Shown: positions 1 to 8,249 of the stretch, piece by piece
How positions within the stretch are numbered: the stretch's first letter is position 1
Layout of the letters: each line of letters opens with the position of its first letter
Assembly (NCBI GenBank): GCA_030147635.1
Contig: JASBUZ010000036.1
Location: 62,001-126,000, forward strand
Length of the DNA: 64,000 nt
From: Gammaproteobacteria bacterium
GTDB taxonomy: Bacteria; Pseudomonadota; Gammaproteobacteria; Legionellales; Legionellaceae
Direction of reading: 5' to 3'
Translations under genes and position numbers: made by a program
The notes under the pieces: generated by a model
What the model was told of the DNA's origin: nothing
Databases searched by the model: none
What the model saw: the letters and a program-made list of their open reading frames with translations, nothing else

Positions 1-127
1 TTTTGATATCAGGGAAGACATCGGTGGAAGAAGTATAGATAGAGCGCATGCCCATAATGAGAATCAAAATCGCAAGCACCACAAAGGTGTAAGGCTTTTG
101 TAGAGCGATTTTAATAAGATTCTTCAT
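1..127 (-). CDS. RND-family efflux pump inner-membrane protein, N-terminal fragment
   Basis: Only the first 42 codons are in the window; the gene runs off the left edge. The start codon is the ATG complementary to 125-127. The visible peptide has a short basic N-terminus, one hydrophobic segment at about residues 13-27, and then a Thr-Asp-Val-Phe-Pro-Asp-Ile-Lys stretch. This is the typical N-terminus of AcrB/MdtB/CusA-like pumps, where the first transmembrane helix is followed by a TDxFP motif. Substrate and subclass cannot be told from this fragment. It is divergent from the PlsC-like gene at 302, with 174 bases between them that should hold both promoters. It is unrelated to the complete RND operon at 26.8-32.7 kb. 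Confidence 0.75.
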   Translation of the reverse strand, partial: MKNLIKIALQKPYTFVVLAILILIMGMRSIYTSSTDVFPDIK

Positions 128-301
128 GAATACTTAGCCTGACGTCCGTTTTTCAAACAGCATAAAATCCTTAAGCAATCAATCTAACATTTATTCCATT
201 TGAAAGTGAACTTACTGCTTCAAGTTTTTGGAGACTATTGACCTGTTAGAGCCAAGTTTTTAAACTCCTTGACGTTTTAATGTTGTTAAGGATGAATAAA
301 C

Positions 302-1528
302 ATGTCGGTTGCTCGTTTTTCTACTGAGGGTGTTCGTATTGGAGAGAGTGAGGTTAGCTACTCTAATCTCTTGAAGTTAACAGCCGGGGCTTCTGTAGCA
401 ACTTGTGCATTAGCGTGCCACGTCGCCGAGTCACAAAATACACTGGATTATGAAGACAGAGCTGCTCGTATTGCAGCAGGTTCTTTAAAAATGATCGTGA
501 ACATGTTGCATACCCAAGGTGGTCGTTATCAAATTACAGATGCAGGAGGTAAGGTATTTACCTTTGGGCCTCATCGTGCAGCGATAGACTCTTTTGTGGT
601 TGGGGCAAAGTTTGTTGGGACACCACCGCAATTTTTTGCGACTGACTTGTTTAATGATATACCGGGCGCTGAAAGATTGTTAAAGATGTTTAAAGTAATT
701 ACGGTGAAGGCGGATGCTAAGCGAAGCCATGACGGTAAATCAGCAAACTCGGATACCTTAGTGCAAGCCTCGAAGGTATTGAAAAAAAACGGCTGTATTG
801 CGCTTTATCCGCAAGGCAATTTTTCTTACATTAGAAAGCCATCGCCTCGCATTTATACTGGGGCTGCCAAAATTGCATTACAAAATAATGTACCTATTCA
901 TGTGATGAGGCTAGATGGGCTATGGAGCCTGGAGAACACGTATATTCCACTCTTTGTGCGCGACACACTCGCGTATCGAGTTTTTTTAGCAGCATTGCAT
1001 CCCAATAATATTCGCATAACACCTTGCTCTGTCATTGATTTTCATCTAAAACCTGAAGCAGCTATTTTGTCTGAAGATGAGAAAGTTGACCGAATTTGTG
1101 CAGAGCTTTATGCGTATTATCACCGTAAGGAAAGTTTATCTGAGGAAGAAATAGACCATATTAGGAAAGAGGTCTCTGAAAACAAGCACGTACCGCTTTG
1201 GCAGAATAAAATGGCGCAATATAAGCACGAGAAAGAGATTAGAGCCTTAAGAGTGCAGTCAGAGCAATTGAAACCTGCGGAAGATACAACCGAGGCTGAA
1301 ATGGCGAAGCGCGCCTTTGATGAGCTTTATTACTATTATGGTTGTACGGATGAAAAGCCAGAAGTACCAGGCAGTGCCTTGGTCAAAAAAGAGGGTTTTT
1401 CCGGGAGCTATCTTCCTTTTTGGCATAACCAAGCGAAGCAGCATGCGCTTCAGCAGAAACTAGATGTGCTCCAAGAAGAGGCGCCAGAGCTTGAAGCACG
1501 GCTAGCGCTTGCAGCACCTGCGGCTTAA
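302..1528 (+). CDS. PlsC-like acyltransferase-domain protein with duplicated C-terminal module
   Basis: The protein has 408 residues. An HxxxxD motif is visible at H91-D96 and a YPQG block at 169-172, which correspond to the acyl-acceptor and FPEG blocks of glycerolipid acyltransferases (PlsC/LPLAT superfamily). Expected chemistry is acyl transfer from acyl-CoA or acyl-ACP to a lysophospholipid or similar acceptor. The usual Glu of the FPEG block is Gln here, so activity is not certain. Residues 260-325 and 333-396 form two diverged copies of one charged helical module. Each begins with an Arg-x-x-x-Glu-Leu-Tyr stretch and contains a (V/L)P(L/F)W-x-N core; this is not part of normal PlsC enzymes. 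An AAGGA ribosome site lies 9 bases before the ATG. The stop overlaps the convergent neighbour by 4 bases. The tail and isolated position would suit a host-directed protein, but this is inference. Confidence 0.65.
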   Translation: MSVARFSTEGVRIGESEVSYSNLLKLTAGASVATCALACHVAESQNTLDYEDRAARIAAGSLKMIVNMLHTQGGRYQITDAGGKVFTFGPHRAAIDSFVVGAKFVGTPPQFFATDLFNDIPGAERLLKMFKVITVKADAKRSHDGKSANSDTLVQASKVLKKNGCIALYPQGNFSYIRKPSPRIYTGAAKIALQNNVPIHVMRLDGLWSLENTYIPLFVRDTLAYRVFLAALHPNNIRITPCSVIDFHLKPEAAILSEDEKVDRICAELYAYYHRKESLSEEEIDHIRKEVSENKHVPLWQNKMAQYKHEKEIRALRVQSEQLKPAEDTTEAEMAKRAFDELYYYYGCTDEKPEVPGSALVKKEGFSGSYLPFWHNQAKQHALQQKLDVLQEEAPELEARLALAAPAA

Positions 1529-2265
1529 GCGGGTGCGTAATCGCCCTGCATAAATGCGGGCAGCTTGTCTGTTTTTTTCAGGTTGTCCGTGAGCATTTTT
1601 GCTGACAGTATGTTGTAGCTGGTAAAAAAGCCGTGGGTGCTTAAAGCACCTGAGGCAATACAGCCCCCTGCTGTTAGCAGGGCGATGCTACCACTTAGTA
1701 TGGTACTTGCCATGATGAGTCCAAATATTGACGCTGAAAGGGTGACAGCACACAAGGCCATGCTTGTGTATAGAAAGGCGTCACTATATTGTTTGTTCAG
1801 TTCCGCATTTCGGTAAGCTTCAACATGAAACTTAGCATTCGACATAACGCGACCTGGCAGTGTAACCGGGCATGGAATAAAGCTTGGCCACATCAATCCG
1901 AAAGCGAGTAAGTTTAAGCTGAGATTTGATAAGTTGGGCTTTGGAATACCGGCAATTTCGTTTAAAAACCATTCTGCCGCAACGCCACAATTGTTACCGA
2001 GTATGCTGGCTGTGGATTCGGTGCTGAACCAGTATTCTCGCCATTTTCGCACAATTTCATCTGGATTTGCTTCAATGTCAAAGCTGTATACCGAGCTTGC
2101 CCAGTCCATATAGGATTGTTCGGGGCCGTTGTGTACCCAGTCTTTTGTGGGAGTAGCCCATCGATTTATCCCATAATAGGTATTGGCCTCGGTATTCTCG
2201 AGTACAATCTCAATATGTGTGAAGGGCCCGTGAAAATTTAATATGTGAACTTTAATTTTAGCCAT
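1525..2265 (-). CDS. Hypothetical membrane protein with possible permuted NlpC/P60 (LRAT-like) fold
   Basis: The protein has 246 residues. The N-terminal half carries His17 in a beta-strand context (Thr-His-Ile-Glu-Ile), and later Asn-Asn-Cys at 91-93 at the start of a predicted helix. This His-then-Cys order with an NNC or NC helix start is what circularly permuted NlpC/P60 proteins (LRAT and YaeF types) and some papain-fold enzymes show. The C-terminal half has two or three hydrophobic segments (about 113-130, 168-190 and 192-210), suggesting membrane anchoring. No signal peptide is visible. Overall similarity is weak, so the fold assignment is tentative; it could simply be an unknown membrane protein. 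The gene is convergent with the PlsC-like gene and shares 4 bases with it. Confidence 0.5.
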   Translation of the reverse strand: MAKIKVHILNFHGPFTHIEIVLENTEANTYYGINRWATPTKDWVHNGPEQSYMDWASSVYSFDIEANPDEIVRKWREYWFSTESTASILGNNCGVAAEWFLNEIAGIPKPNLSNLSLNLLAFGLMWPSFIPCPVTLPGRVMSNAKFHVEAYRNAELNKQYSDAFLYTSMALCAVTLSASIFGLIMASTILSGSIALLTAGGCIASGALSTHGFFTSYNILSAKMLTDNLKKTDKLPAFMQGDYAPA

Positions 2266-2335
2266 ACAAGAGCTTTTAATTAAATCTAAATGACCATCAT
2301 TTTAACAATTAAATCTTAAGATAAAATTAAGACTA

Positions 2336-4606
2336 TTAGCCTGTTTTTCGACCATCTTTTTTGCCGTTCGGGAGGCCAGTTTCACCTCCAGGGCAAAACG
2401 TAATGGTGTATTCCGTCGCTTCAGTTGATTCACATTGGAATGAGCTTGCTTTATCGTCGTATGGATACGCATACGATGTTGGGCAGGCTTGCTTCATCCA
2501 TGAAATGATGGGCTCCACATGCTGGGTCCACTGTGGGTCTATTTGCCCTGCGGGGCATGCAGCTGAAGGTGTTGCAATACCTGACCAGTTAGAGCAGCCG
2601 CAGCACTGTCGTAATTCATTGCTTGTAGCGCCAGAATAGCTGAGGTAACAGCTGTTAAACAGCGGCTTTGTTGAGTCTGGAGGAGAGCACAGGAGTAACT
2701 GTGTCAGGGTATAGGTATTGTCAGGGAAAGGGGAGCCTAATGTCAGGTTACAGCGAAAATTGTCTCCAAAAGGCGATTGGAAGTTTGGCGAAATGCCACA
2801 GATGGTGTCAGCAGACCAAAACCCTAAGAAACTGCCACACTGCTTGCTAAAGTTATTTTGAGATGCATCAAACGCAAGGCCACAAATTTGCTCGCTGTTG
2901 GTGCATGTGTTTTGGCTGTTACATGAAGTACCGGTGTTTGACACCCAGTAATACATGTTGCTGGGTGGTGTGATATTCTTAAACTGACATGCTTTCAAAT
3001 TGCCTGCAGGCAAAGGGTTTCCTGCATTGCCACAGGTATAGTCGAGAGCAGTGCGGTTGGTGCTCATCGAGATAGGCATAGAAAAACCATTCACATTACT
3101 CACGTCATAACTGTCGACAGTGAGCGCTTCGGTAAGTTTAAAAGTAAATTCTGCGACGGTTGCGGGCTGGTCGAATCCGACGCCAGCAGGACAGGAAGTA
3201 GTCCCGCCACTATTTTGACAACTGTTATTTTGACAAGTTGTGCCGCTGCAGTTTGTACTTGCTGATATGAGTCCTTTCCATAAAATACCGTTATCAACCG
3301 TAGAGGCATCTGTTGCTATCACTCGGGTAGTTGCCCGACCCTTGAGGGCTGCGAGCTCATAGCTGCCTTCAGTGGCAGGGTAATTGTTAAAATAGCAAAG
3401 CTTTGCTGCTGTATTACATGTTGCACCACTTGGGCAATCGTCAGTAGTACTACAAGATCCGGGTAGAGCGCCTCCAACCATAGACCACCATACCTTAAAG
3501 TTACATTGATTCACGAGATGAATGGTACGAGCATTGGTTATTTGAGTAACGACATCGGTGTTTGTCGAGATGCTTGAAGAAAGCCCAGAAGTTTGCGCAG
3601 TATGATAATTAACGAGTAGTGAAATTACTACATCATTGATTGGGGCCCCTGGTGCTTGATAAGTCCCCTTGAGTTGACAGCCTGCATTGTTTGCTAATAT
3701 TTGAGCAGTACAGTTATCGCCCCCAGAAGCGTCTGGCGTGAAGTTTCCCTCAGCACCTCCGGTTGGGTAGCTTGTCATATGGTTATCTATGGTGATGTTA
3801 CTCCCTGTTTTGTTGGTACACAGTAAGGTGACAGGACTAGAGGAGTTTATTAACGTTTGTGAGGCTAATGGTACGGCCCTTGAGCATACTAGGCCACCAG
3901 ACTGACCATCAGTTGATGTTTGAGTTTGTAGGTTGATTGCACTTCCTTGCGTGTAAGAGAGCTCAGCTTTTACGGTATGGATTCCACTGGCAGTGGGGGT
4001 GAAGGTTCCTTCTATCTCACAGGTATTATTAGGCGGTGTGTTACTGAGTGTAGCTGTACAATTGGTGTTGTACTGAGCGCCCGTGACGCGAATGCTGATG
4101 CCTGTTGCTTCTGCCTCGCCATTGTTAGTAAAAGTAAATTTAAAAGGGGCACCGGTACCGATGTTTAAAGTACTCGGAAGAGCTGTTGTGATAGCTCCGG
4201 TAATATTAGGATTTGTGATGCCATTTGTAGACGAGCTCGTGGACAAAGCTTGGAGTCGTACACGGTCATTGCCATAGGCTTCTGTGAGCTGTATGGTCTT
4301 AGGGCCGATGGTTTCTGGGCTGAGATAAATTGCAACTATACATTGCTCTAAGTATTTCAGTACTTTATTGCTACAAGCATCATCGTAAGTAAACTCATTC
4401 ATAGGGGAGGCATTTTTTTCTATGACGAGTGGCGTTTTAAGTGGGAAAGGCATGTGATTGGTGAATGAAACGAGAGCGACATAGCTGGCTGTTGGCAGTA
4501 CTGTGCCTGGAAAAGGTTGCAAAATGTTTGCCTGAACTGGATTAGTGCCAGCATGGCCTGCGGAAGCAAAGAGTGCGAGTAATATAGCTTTTTGTAGAAA
4601 TTTCAT
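2336..4606 (-). CDS. Secreted thaumatin-domain protein with N-terminal Ig-like repeats
   Basis: The start is taken at the ATG complementary to 4604-4606, giving 756 residues. It follows a GGGA-type ribosome site and leaves 16 bases after the upstream gene, whereas a start at 4639 would overlap it. A clear signal peptide (MKFLQKAILLALFASAGHA) follows. The N-terminal 330 residues contain beta-sandwich-like segments rich in Ser/Thr and paired Cys, resembling CARDB/DUF11-type repeats. The C-terminal 400 residues match thaumatin-like proteins. Visible hallmarks are a Tyr-Asp-Val-Ser-x-Val-x-Gly-Phe-x-(Met/Leu)-Pro stretch, many Cys for disulphides, and a final Cys-Pro-x-x-Tyr-(A/S)-Tyr-x-x-Asp-Asp block ending in Phe-Cys-Pro-Gly. 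Plant relatives are PR-5 defence proteins, some with glucanase activity; a bacterial role is unknown. It is probably co-transcribed with the beta-barrel gene just upstream. Confidence 0.8.
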   Translation of the reverse strand: MKFLQKAILLALFASAGHAGTNPVQANILQPFPGTVLPTASYVALVSFTNHMPFPLKTPLVIEKNASPMNEFTYDDACSNKVLKYLEQCIVAIYLSPETIGPKTIQLTEAYGNDRVRLQALSTSSSTNGITNPNITGAITTALPSTLNIGTGAPFKFTFTNNGEAEATGISIRVTGAQYNTNCTATLSNTPPNNTCEIEGTFTPTASGIHTVKAELSYTQGSAINLQTQTSTDGQSGGLVCSRAVPLASQTLINSSSPVTLLCTNKTGSNITIDNHMTSYPTGGAEGNFTPDASGGDNCTAQILANNAGCQLKGTYQAPGAPINDVVISLLVNYHTAQTSGLSSSISTNTDVVTQITNARTIHLVNQCNFKVWWSMVGGALPGSCSTTDDCPSGATCNTAAKLCYFNNYPATEGSYELAALKGRATTRVIATDASTVDNGILWKGLISASTNCSGTTCQNNSCQNSGGTTSCPAGVGFDQPATVAEFTFKLTEALTVDSYDVSNVNGFSMPISMSTNRTALDYTCGNAGNPLPAGNLKACQFKNITPPSNMYYWVSNTGTSCNSQNTCTNSEQICGLAFDASQNNFSKQCGSFLGFWSADTICGISPNFQSPFGDNFRCNLTLGSPFPDNTYTLTQLLLCSPPDSTKPLFNSCYLSYSGATSNELRQCCGCSNWSGIATPSAACPAGQIDPQWTQHVEPIISWMKQACPTSYAYPYDDKASSFQCESTEATEYTITFCPGGETGLPNGKKDGRKTG

Positions 4607-4622
4607 GCTTAGGTATCCCAAT

Positions 4623-5402
4623 TTATTGTTTTGCACCAAATAGGTAAATCAGACTGAAGATGAAAGCGCTTGAGTCTGTATTGCCAAAATTGAGTTGCTC
4701 ACCTGACCAAGTTGATGTGCCGTGCCCACTGACCAGAGTACCCAGAGCACTGTATTGATAAGCCGCACTGAGTATCAGCACTTGGCTCAACCAATACTCA
4801 ATACCTGCACCAAGAATATATGCAAACTCGCTATTCGTATGATTTCTAAACCTTGGAGAGACCCTTGGTGTGACATTTACTAAAGCTGTTTCTGTGTAGT
4901 TGCGGGTATTATGGATAGCACCACCAATGCCGCCCTGTAAAAAGGGAGAGAATTTTTTATACTCAAGTAAGTGCAGCTTGCCATGTGCGACAATGAGGTT
5001 AGTTGCTGTGCTCAGTTGATATTGATAGTTGGTAAATCGGGGTAGGGAAAACTGCTGTACTTGTCCGGTTACATCGGTTTCAAAAAAGTACTGGTATTGC
5101 GCGCCAAGGGAAATACCGGTGAGCCATTTAGTGTTGATTTGCCAGCGTCCACCAATTTGTACGCCAAGTAAAGTTGAGGCGTTGCTGCCTGAGGAGGTGT
5201 ATATATCCTGATTAAAAGGCCGAGTGAGAGCAACGTTATTGTTTACTCGAGCAGAGGAGACAACCATGCTCTGACCACCAACTTGACCGCTTAAAAACCA
5301 ATATGAAACGCCAATTGTGTCGCTGATAGTGGGTAGGTTAGTTGCATGTATGACACTTGAGCCAAAGAGGCACAGCAGTGTAATTTTTGAAGTCAATTTC
5401 AT
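4623..5402 (-). CDS. Outer-membrane beta-barrel protein
   Basis: This is a 259-residue protein from the ATG complementary to 5400-5402. An upstream in-frame ATG at 5417 would add five residues and cannot be excluded. The signal peptide reads Lys-Leu-Thr-Ser-Lys followed by a hydrophobic core ending in Ile-His-Ala. The mature part alternates polar and hydrophobic residues with Tyr/Phe-rich strand ends (for example ISLGAQYQYFFE and FAYILGAGIEYWL) and ends in a strand with Tyr-Leu-Phe near the C-terminus. This is typical of small 8-stranded OmpA/OmpW-like or Legionella-type surface barrels. Substrate is unknown. The gene lies 16 bases upstream of the thaumatin-domain gene on the same strand, so the pair may form one surface unit. 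Confidence 0.7.
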   Translation of the reverse strand: MKLTSKITLLCLFGSSVIHATNLPTISDTIGVSYWFLSGQVGGQSMVVSSARVNNNVALTRPFNQDIYTSSGSNASTLLGVQIGGRWQINTKWLTGISLGAQYQYFFETDVTGQVQQFSLPRFTNYQYQLSTATNLIVAHGKLHLLEYKKFSPFLQGGIGGAIHNTRNYTETALVNVTPRVSPRFRNHTNSEFAYILGAGIEYWLSQVLILSAAYQYSALGTLVSGHGTSTWSGEQLNFGNTDSSAFIFSLIYLFGAKQ

Positions 5403-5540
5403 AGCGTTGCAGTCCATTTAGCCAGCCATTCCTTTTTGAGTTTTTATTGTAGAGTATCTGATTTTTTAAAGGAAGCAGAGCGTTTTTTTTTACCACAGTT
5501 TATACTTATACCTTAATAGGGACATAAAGGGGAGTTACTG

Positions 5541-5996
5541 ATGCACATAAGACCTGCGACACTTGAGGATGCACCAGTTTTGCAGAAACTTTTGAGGCAG
5601 CTGGGGCCTGAGTATACACGCAACCTAAAAGAGATTGAAAACCGCATTCAGGCTTTTACCGAGCTACCTCGCCAGCAGTTGTTGCTTGCGGTGAATGACG
5701 CGCAAAACATTATGGGCATGATTGCTTTTGGGTTTTATGAGCAGTTTCGACTGCAGGGATGTTGTTGTCATATAGATACGCTGGTTATTGACTCCGCGTA
5801 TCGAGGGCAGGGCGTTGGTAAATTTTTGGTTGAGGTTGCTGAAAAGCAGTCAAGCAAGGAAGAGGCAACTGAAATTGAACTGACAACAGCGAATTATCGA
5901 AAAGCGCACGGCACGCATGACTTTTATACATCTATTGGATATGCTAACCACTCTGATATTGATTGTTCGTACTTCGTGAAACAAACCTGGAAGTAG
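5541..5996 (+). CDS. GNAT-family N-acetyltransferase
   Basis: The protein has 151 residues, the full length of a single GNAT domain. The acetyl-CoA pyrophosphate-binding motif A is plain: Ile-Asp-Thr-Leu-Val-Ile-Asp followed by Tyr-Arg-Gly-Gln-Gly-Val-Gly-Lys (Q/RxxGxG type) at about residues 85-98. The C-terminal part has the expected Ala-His-x-Phe-Tyr-x-x-x-Gly-Tyr block. It would transfer an acetyl group from acetyl-CoA to an amine on an unknown substrate. The start has a GGGGAG ribosome site. Only 20 bases separate it from the broken lipase gene, so the two may be co-transcribed. Confidence 0.85.
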   Translation: MHIRPATLEDAPVLQKLLRQLGPEYTRNLKEIENRIQAFTELPRQQLLLAVNDAQNIMGMIAFGFYEQFRLQGCCCHIDTLVIDSAYRGQGVGKFLVEVAEKQSSKEEATEIELTTANYRKAHGTHDFYTSIGYANHSDIDCSYFVKQTWK

Positions 5997-6016
5997 TGTT
6001 TAGTTAGGAAAAAGCT

Positions 6017-7253
6017 GTGCTGCGTAAATTATTTTTTGTGATGTTGTGCGTGCCGCTCATTGCTCATTCAACAATGAGCAATGTGATTGTCTTTGGCGAT
6101 AGCCTCTCTGATATTGGTAACTTTCCTGAAAGTGAGACGCGTTTAGTCCCAAATACGGATAAAATCGCGCAGCATCTTTATTTGCCCGCTCGAAATCCTG
6201 TGAATTTAACTCATGCTGATCATTACACCGTGCCAGGTTTGCCTGAGGTGGTATTGAGTTATCCGAATGAATGTGAATGCGCAGCGCTTTTTGCCTGAGC
6301 AAGCACTGTTGAATGGCGTGACGCGCGCGTTTCGTTCAATCAGTTGGCCACAGTATTTTTTGCATGAAGCGAGACTTCGAGGAATAGTTCAGCATGAAGA
6401 AATTACCCCGTGGGTGACTTTTTATCGTGACGAAAAAAGCGCGGTTCCTTCTATTGATTATGCTTACTATGGTGCACTCTCAACCAATGACTGCCATGAC
6501 CAAGATTATGGCCACCGGAGTGATTGTGACAGAGCTTCTGTTTACAAAACGCAGGAGAACTATCGCCGTGGACCACAAGATGTTGTCGATGTGAATAGCG
6601 TTCAAGTCCCAGGCTTACAAAAGCAGGTGGAGTTATTTTACGATGACTTACAAACGGGAAAAATAACTGTTGATGATGAGACTGCAGTGATTGTTTGGGT
6701 TGGGGGGAATGATATTGCATTTGCCGCTGAAAAAATTCAATCACTACGGCCTAAGAAAATGTATGCGGCAATACAAGCACTGACTGGAGGAATTGTCGAT
6801 GAAGTAAGCACAGGACTTCAAAAAATTATGCAAACACCAAAGCTCAAGCACCTTTATGTCATGAATATGTATGATTTGGGATTAGCCCCTAAGGTATATC
6901 GTAGTGGTTTTCTGAGCCCAGTGGCCTCTAGTTTGACACAAGCATATAACCTCCAACTCTCGAAACGTTTAAAAGAGCTAGCTGTACAGTATCCCGAGAT
7001 GTCTTTACAGCTTTATGATACTTATAGCCAATTTGATATGTATGCACATAGCGATTTGTTCAAGGAAAATGTAGGTCGGCAATGTGATGAGAATCGTGAA
7101 TATTTACTGGCGGCTGGTTCTCCTCTAAATTGTGGTGCAAGTGAAGAGGATGGGGCTTATCTCTTTTGGAATAATGCACATCCGTCAACGCTTGTCGATC
7201 AGTTTATTGCACATGGTCTGTTTGAATTTGTATTAGCAACTTGGGGTGATTAA
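6017..7253 (+). pseudogene. GDSL/SGNH lipase (PlaA/PlaC-like), broken by a 4-base duplication
   Basis: Two overlapping frames together make one SGNH esterase of about 410 residues. Frame one (6017-6298, GTG start with AGGA site, signal peptide) carries block I, Phe-Gly-Asp-Ser-Leu-Ser-Asp. Frame two (6267-7253) carries block III, Gly-Gly-Asn-Asp, and a block V-like Trp-Asn-Asn-Ala-His-Pro near the end. At 6266-6273 the bases AATG occur twice in tandem; deleting one copy joins both frames without a stop. Legionella lysophospholipases PlaA/PlaC have this domain layout. In block V the usual Asp of DxxH is Asn, a further sign of decay or divergence. Alternatives are a sequencing error or a reversible slippage site. 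As written, only a 93-residue fragment is made from the natural start. Confidence 0.8.
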
Positions 7254-7760
7254 ATGAATCGTGTGACGGTATTTAGGTTATCCCAGTTATTACTTATTTT
7301 TCCATGTGCATTGCGCGAGTGGATAAATTGCCTGACAGATATAGGGCAATATGAACGAGTGATAAAGTTAGCTATGCAAATTATGACTTACCCTACGCAG
7401 GAAAATACGGATACACTGTTTAACCAGGCGATTCACTCCGTCACGATTGCAAAATGTGTGGCTGTGGTATGGATATTGGCTCATGGGTTTGCTGCTGCTG
7501 TGATGACTTACGGCATGTTTGTTCTTATGAAACACTTAAAAGCGCCGAGTAATTGCTTTAATCAAAACAAGATTTTTTGTTTTGTTGGTTTAAGCTTTAT
7601 CCTGTTTTTTTATGTGTTCATGCTTGGGTTCGCCGTCATGGATTACTTTTTGTCGTGGATGCAGCAGATTAATTTTAATGGTGACATCACCGGTTATGGC
7701 TTGCCCCTGATGAGTGCTTTATTATATTTGACAATTAAAGATTCAATTTTATCCTCGTAG
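7254..7760 (+). CDS. DUF2165-type small integral membrane protein
   Basis: The protein has 168 residues and four hydrophobic segments, at roughly residues 7-20, 64-92, 106-129 and 146-162. The Asn-Cys-Leu-Thr-Asp-Ile-Gly start region, the long luminal loop, and a (Asp/Glu)-Tyr-Phe-Leu-x-Trp...Asn-Gly block match my recollection of the DUF2165 family, small membrane proteins of unknown function. The ATG directly abuts the stop codon of the lipase gene (TAA at 7251-7253), so translation is probably coupled and the frameshift upstream may reduce its expression. The 3' end overlaps the convergent zur gene by 12 bases. Confidence 0.65.
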   Translation: MNRVTVFRLSQLLLIFPCALREWINCLTDIGQYERVIKLAMQIMTYPTQENTDTLFNQAIHSVTIAKCVAVVWILAHGFAAAVMTYGMFVLMKHLKAPSNCFNQNKIFCFVGLSFILFFYVFMLGFAVMDYFLSWMQQINFNGDITGYGLPLMSALLYLTIKDSILSS

Positions 7761-8189
7761 ATGCAGTGTACAATGACCGCAAATACCTTTTACTTCAGTG
7801 GTACAGCTTTTTATAATAAAGTTGTTTTTTTTTGCACTTGCTTGCAGGGCAGCTCTATTGATTGCGCCTGTTTCTTCACTGACATCGCCACACTCTTTGC
7901 AAATGAAAAACTGAGCTTCACCAATATGATGGCCATGCGGGCAGGCGACATAGGCTTTTAAGCTATCAATGCAATGCACAAAACCTTCTTCACACCAAAA
8001 CTGTATTGCTCGGTAAACGGTTGGCGGTTTGGGGGCTTTGACATGTTGGGTGAGTCGCTGTAGCACATCATAAGCGCCCAAAGGTTTTTGAGCTTCCACC
8101 AGAATCTGCAAGACTTGTCTTCTTGGCTCTGTGAGCCTGAATCCGTGAAGCTCACAGTAGGCTTCTGCTTTTTCGATTAAATTTGGCAT
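7749..8189 (-). CDS. zur: Fur-family zinc uptake regulator Zur
   Basis: The protein has 146 residues. The N-terminal winged-helix (about 1-85) contains Pro-Thr-Val-Tyr-Arg-Ala-Ile, the recognition-helix signature of the Fur family. The dimerisation half has the metal ligands His-Gly-His-His, Cys-Lys-Glu-Cys and a C-terminal Cys-Gly-His-Cys. The order and the short form resemble Zur rather than Fur. With zinc bound, Zur represses zinc-uptake and zinc-sparing genes. A perfect Zur-box palindrome lies 20 bases upstream of the start codon and between it and the divergent metal ATPase gene, so autoregulation and control of that gene are expected. Metal specificity is supported by the box but is not proven by the protein alone. 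Confidence 0.85.
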   Translation of the reverse strand: MPNLIEKAEAYCELHGFRLTEPRRQVLQILVEAQKPLGAYDVLQRLTQHVKAPKPPTVYRAIQFWCEEGFVHCIDSLKAYVACPHGHHIGEAQFFICKECGDVSEETGAINRAALQASAKKNNFIIKSCTTEVKGICGHCTLHLRG

Positions 8190-8208
8190 AGTTTACTTTA
8201 CCCTTTTG

Positions 8209-8225
8209 GTGTTATATTATAACAC
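8209..8225. promoter_or_regulatory. Zur operator (perfect 17-base palindrome)
   Basis: The site reads GTGTTATATTATAACAC, eight bases mirrored around a central T. It matches the known gammaproteobacterial Zur core TGTTATANTATAACA exactly. It sits between zur (start 8189, leftward) and the P-type ATPase gene (rightward), so one dimer site, or two dimers on its opposite faces, could control both. The site must overlap or flank both promoters because the whole gap is only about 60 bases. Confidence 0.85.
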
Positions 8226-8249
8226 TTTTTCGTGCCTATTAAAAACATC

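Noticed and set aside
6451..6744. 97-codon leftward frame inside the GDSL lipase
   Set aside because: Shadow of the lipase reading frame; no domain and no start signal.
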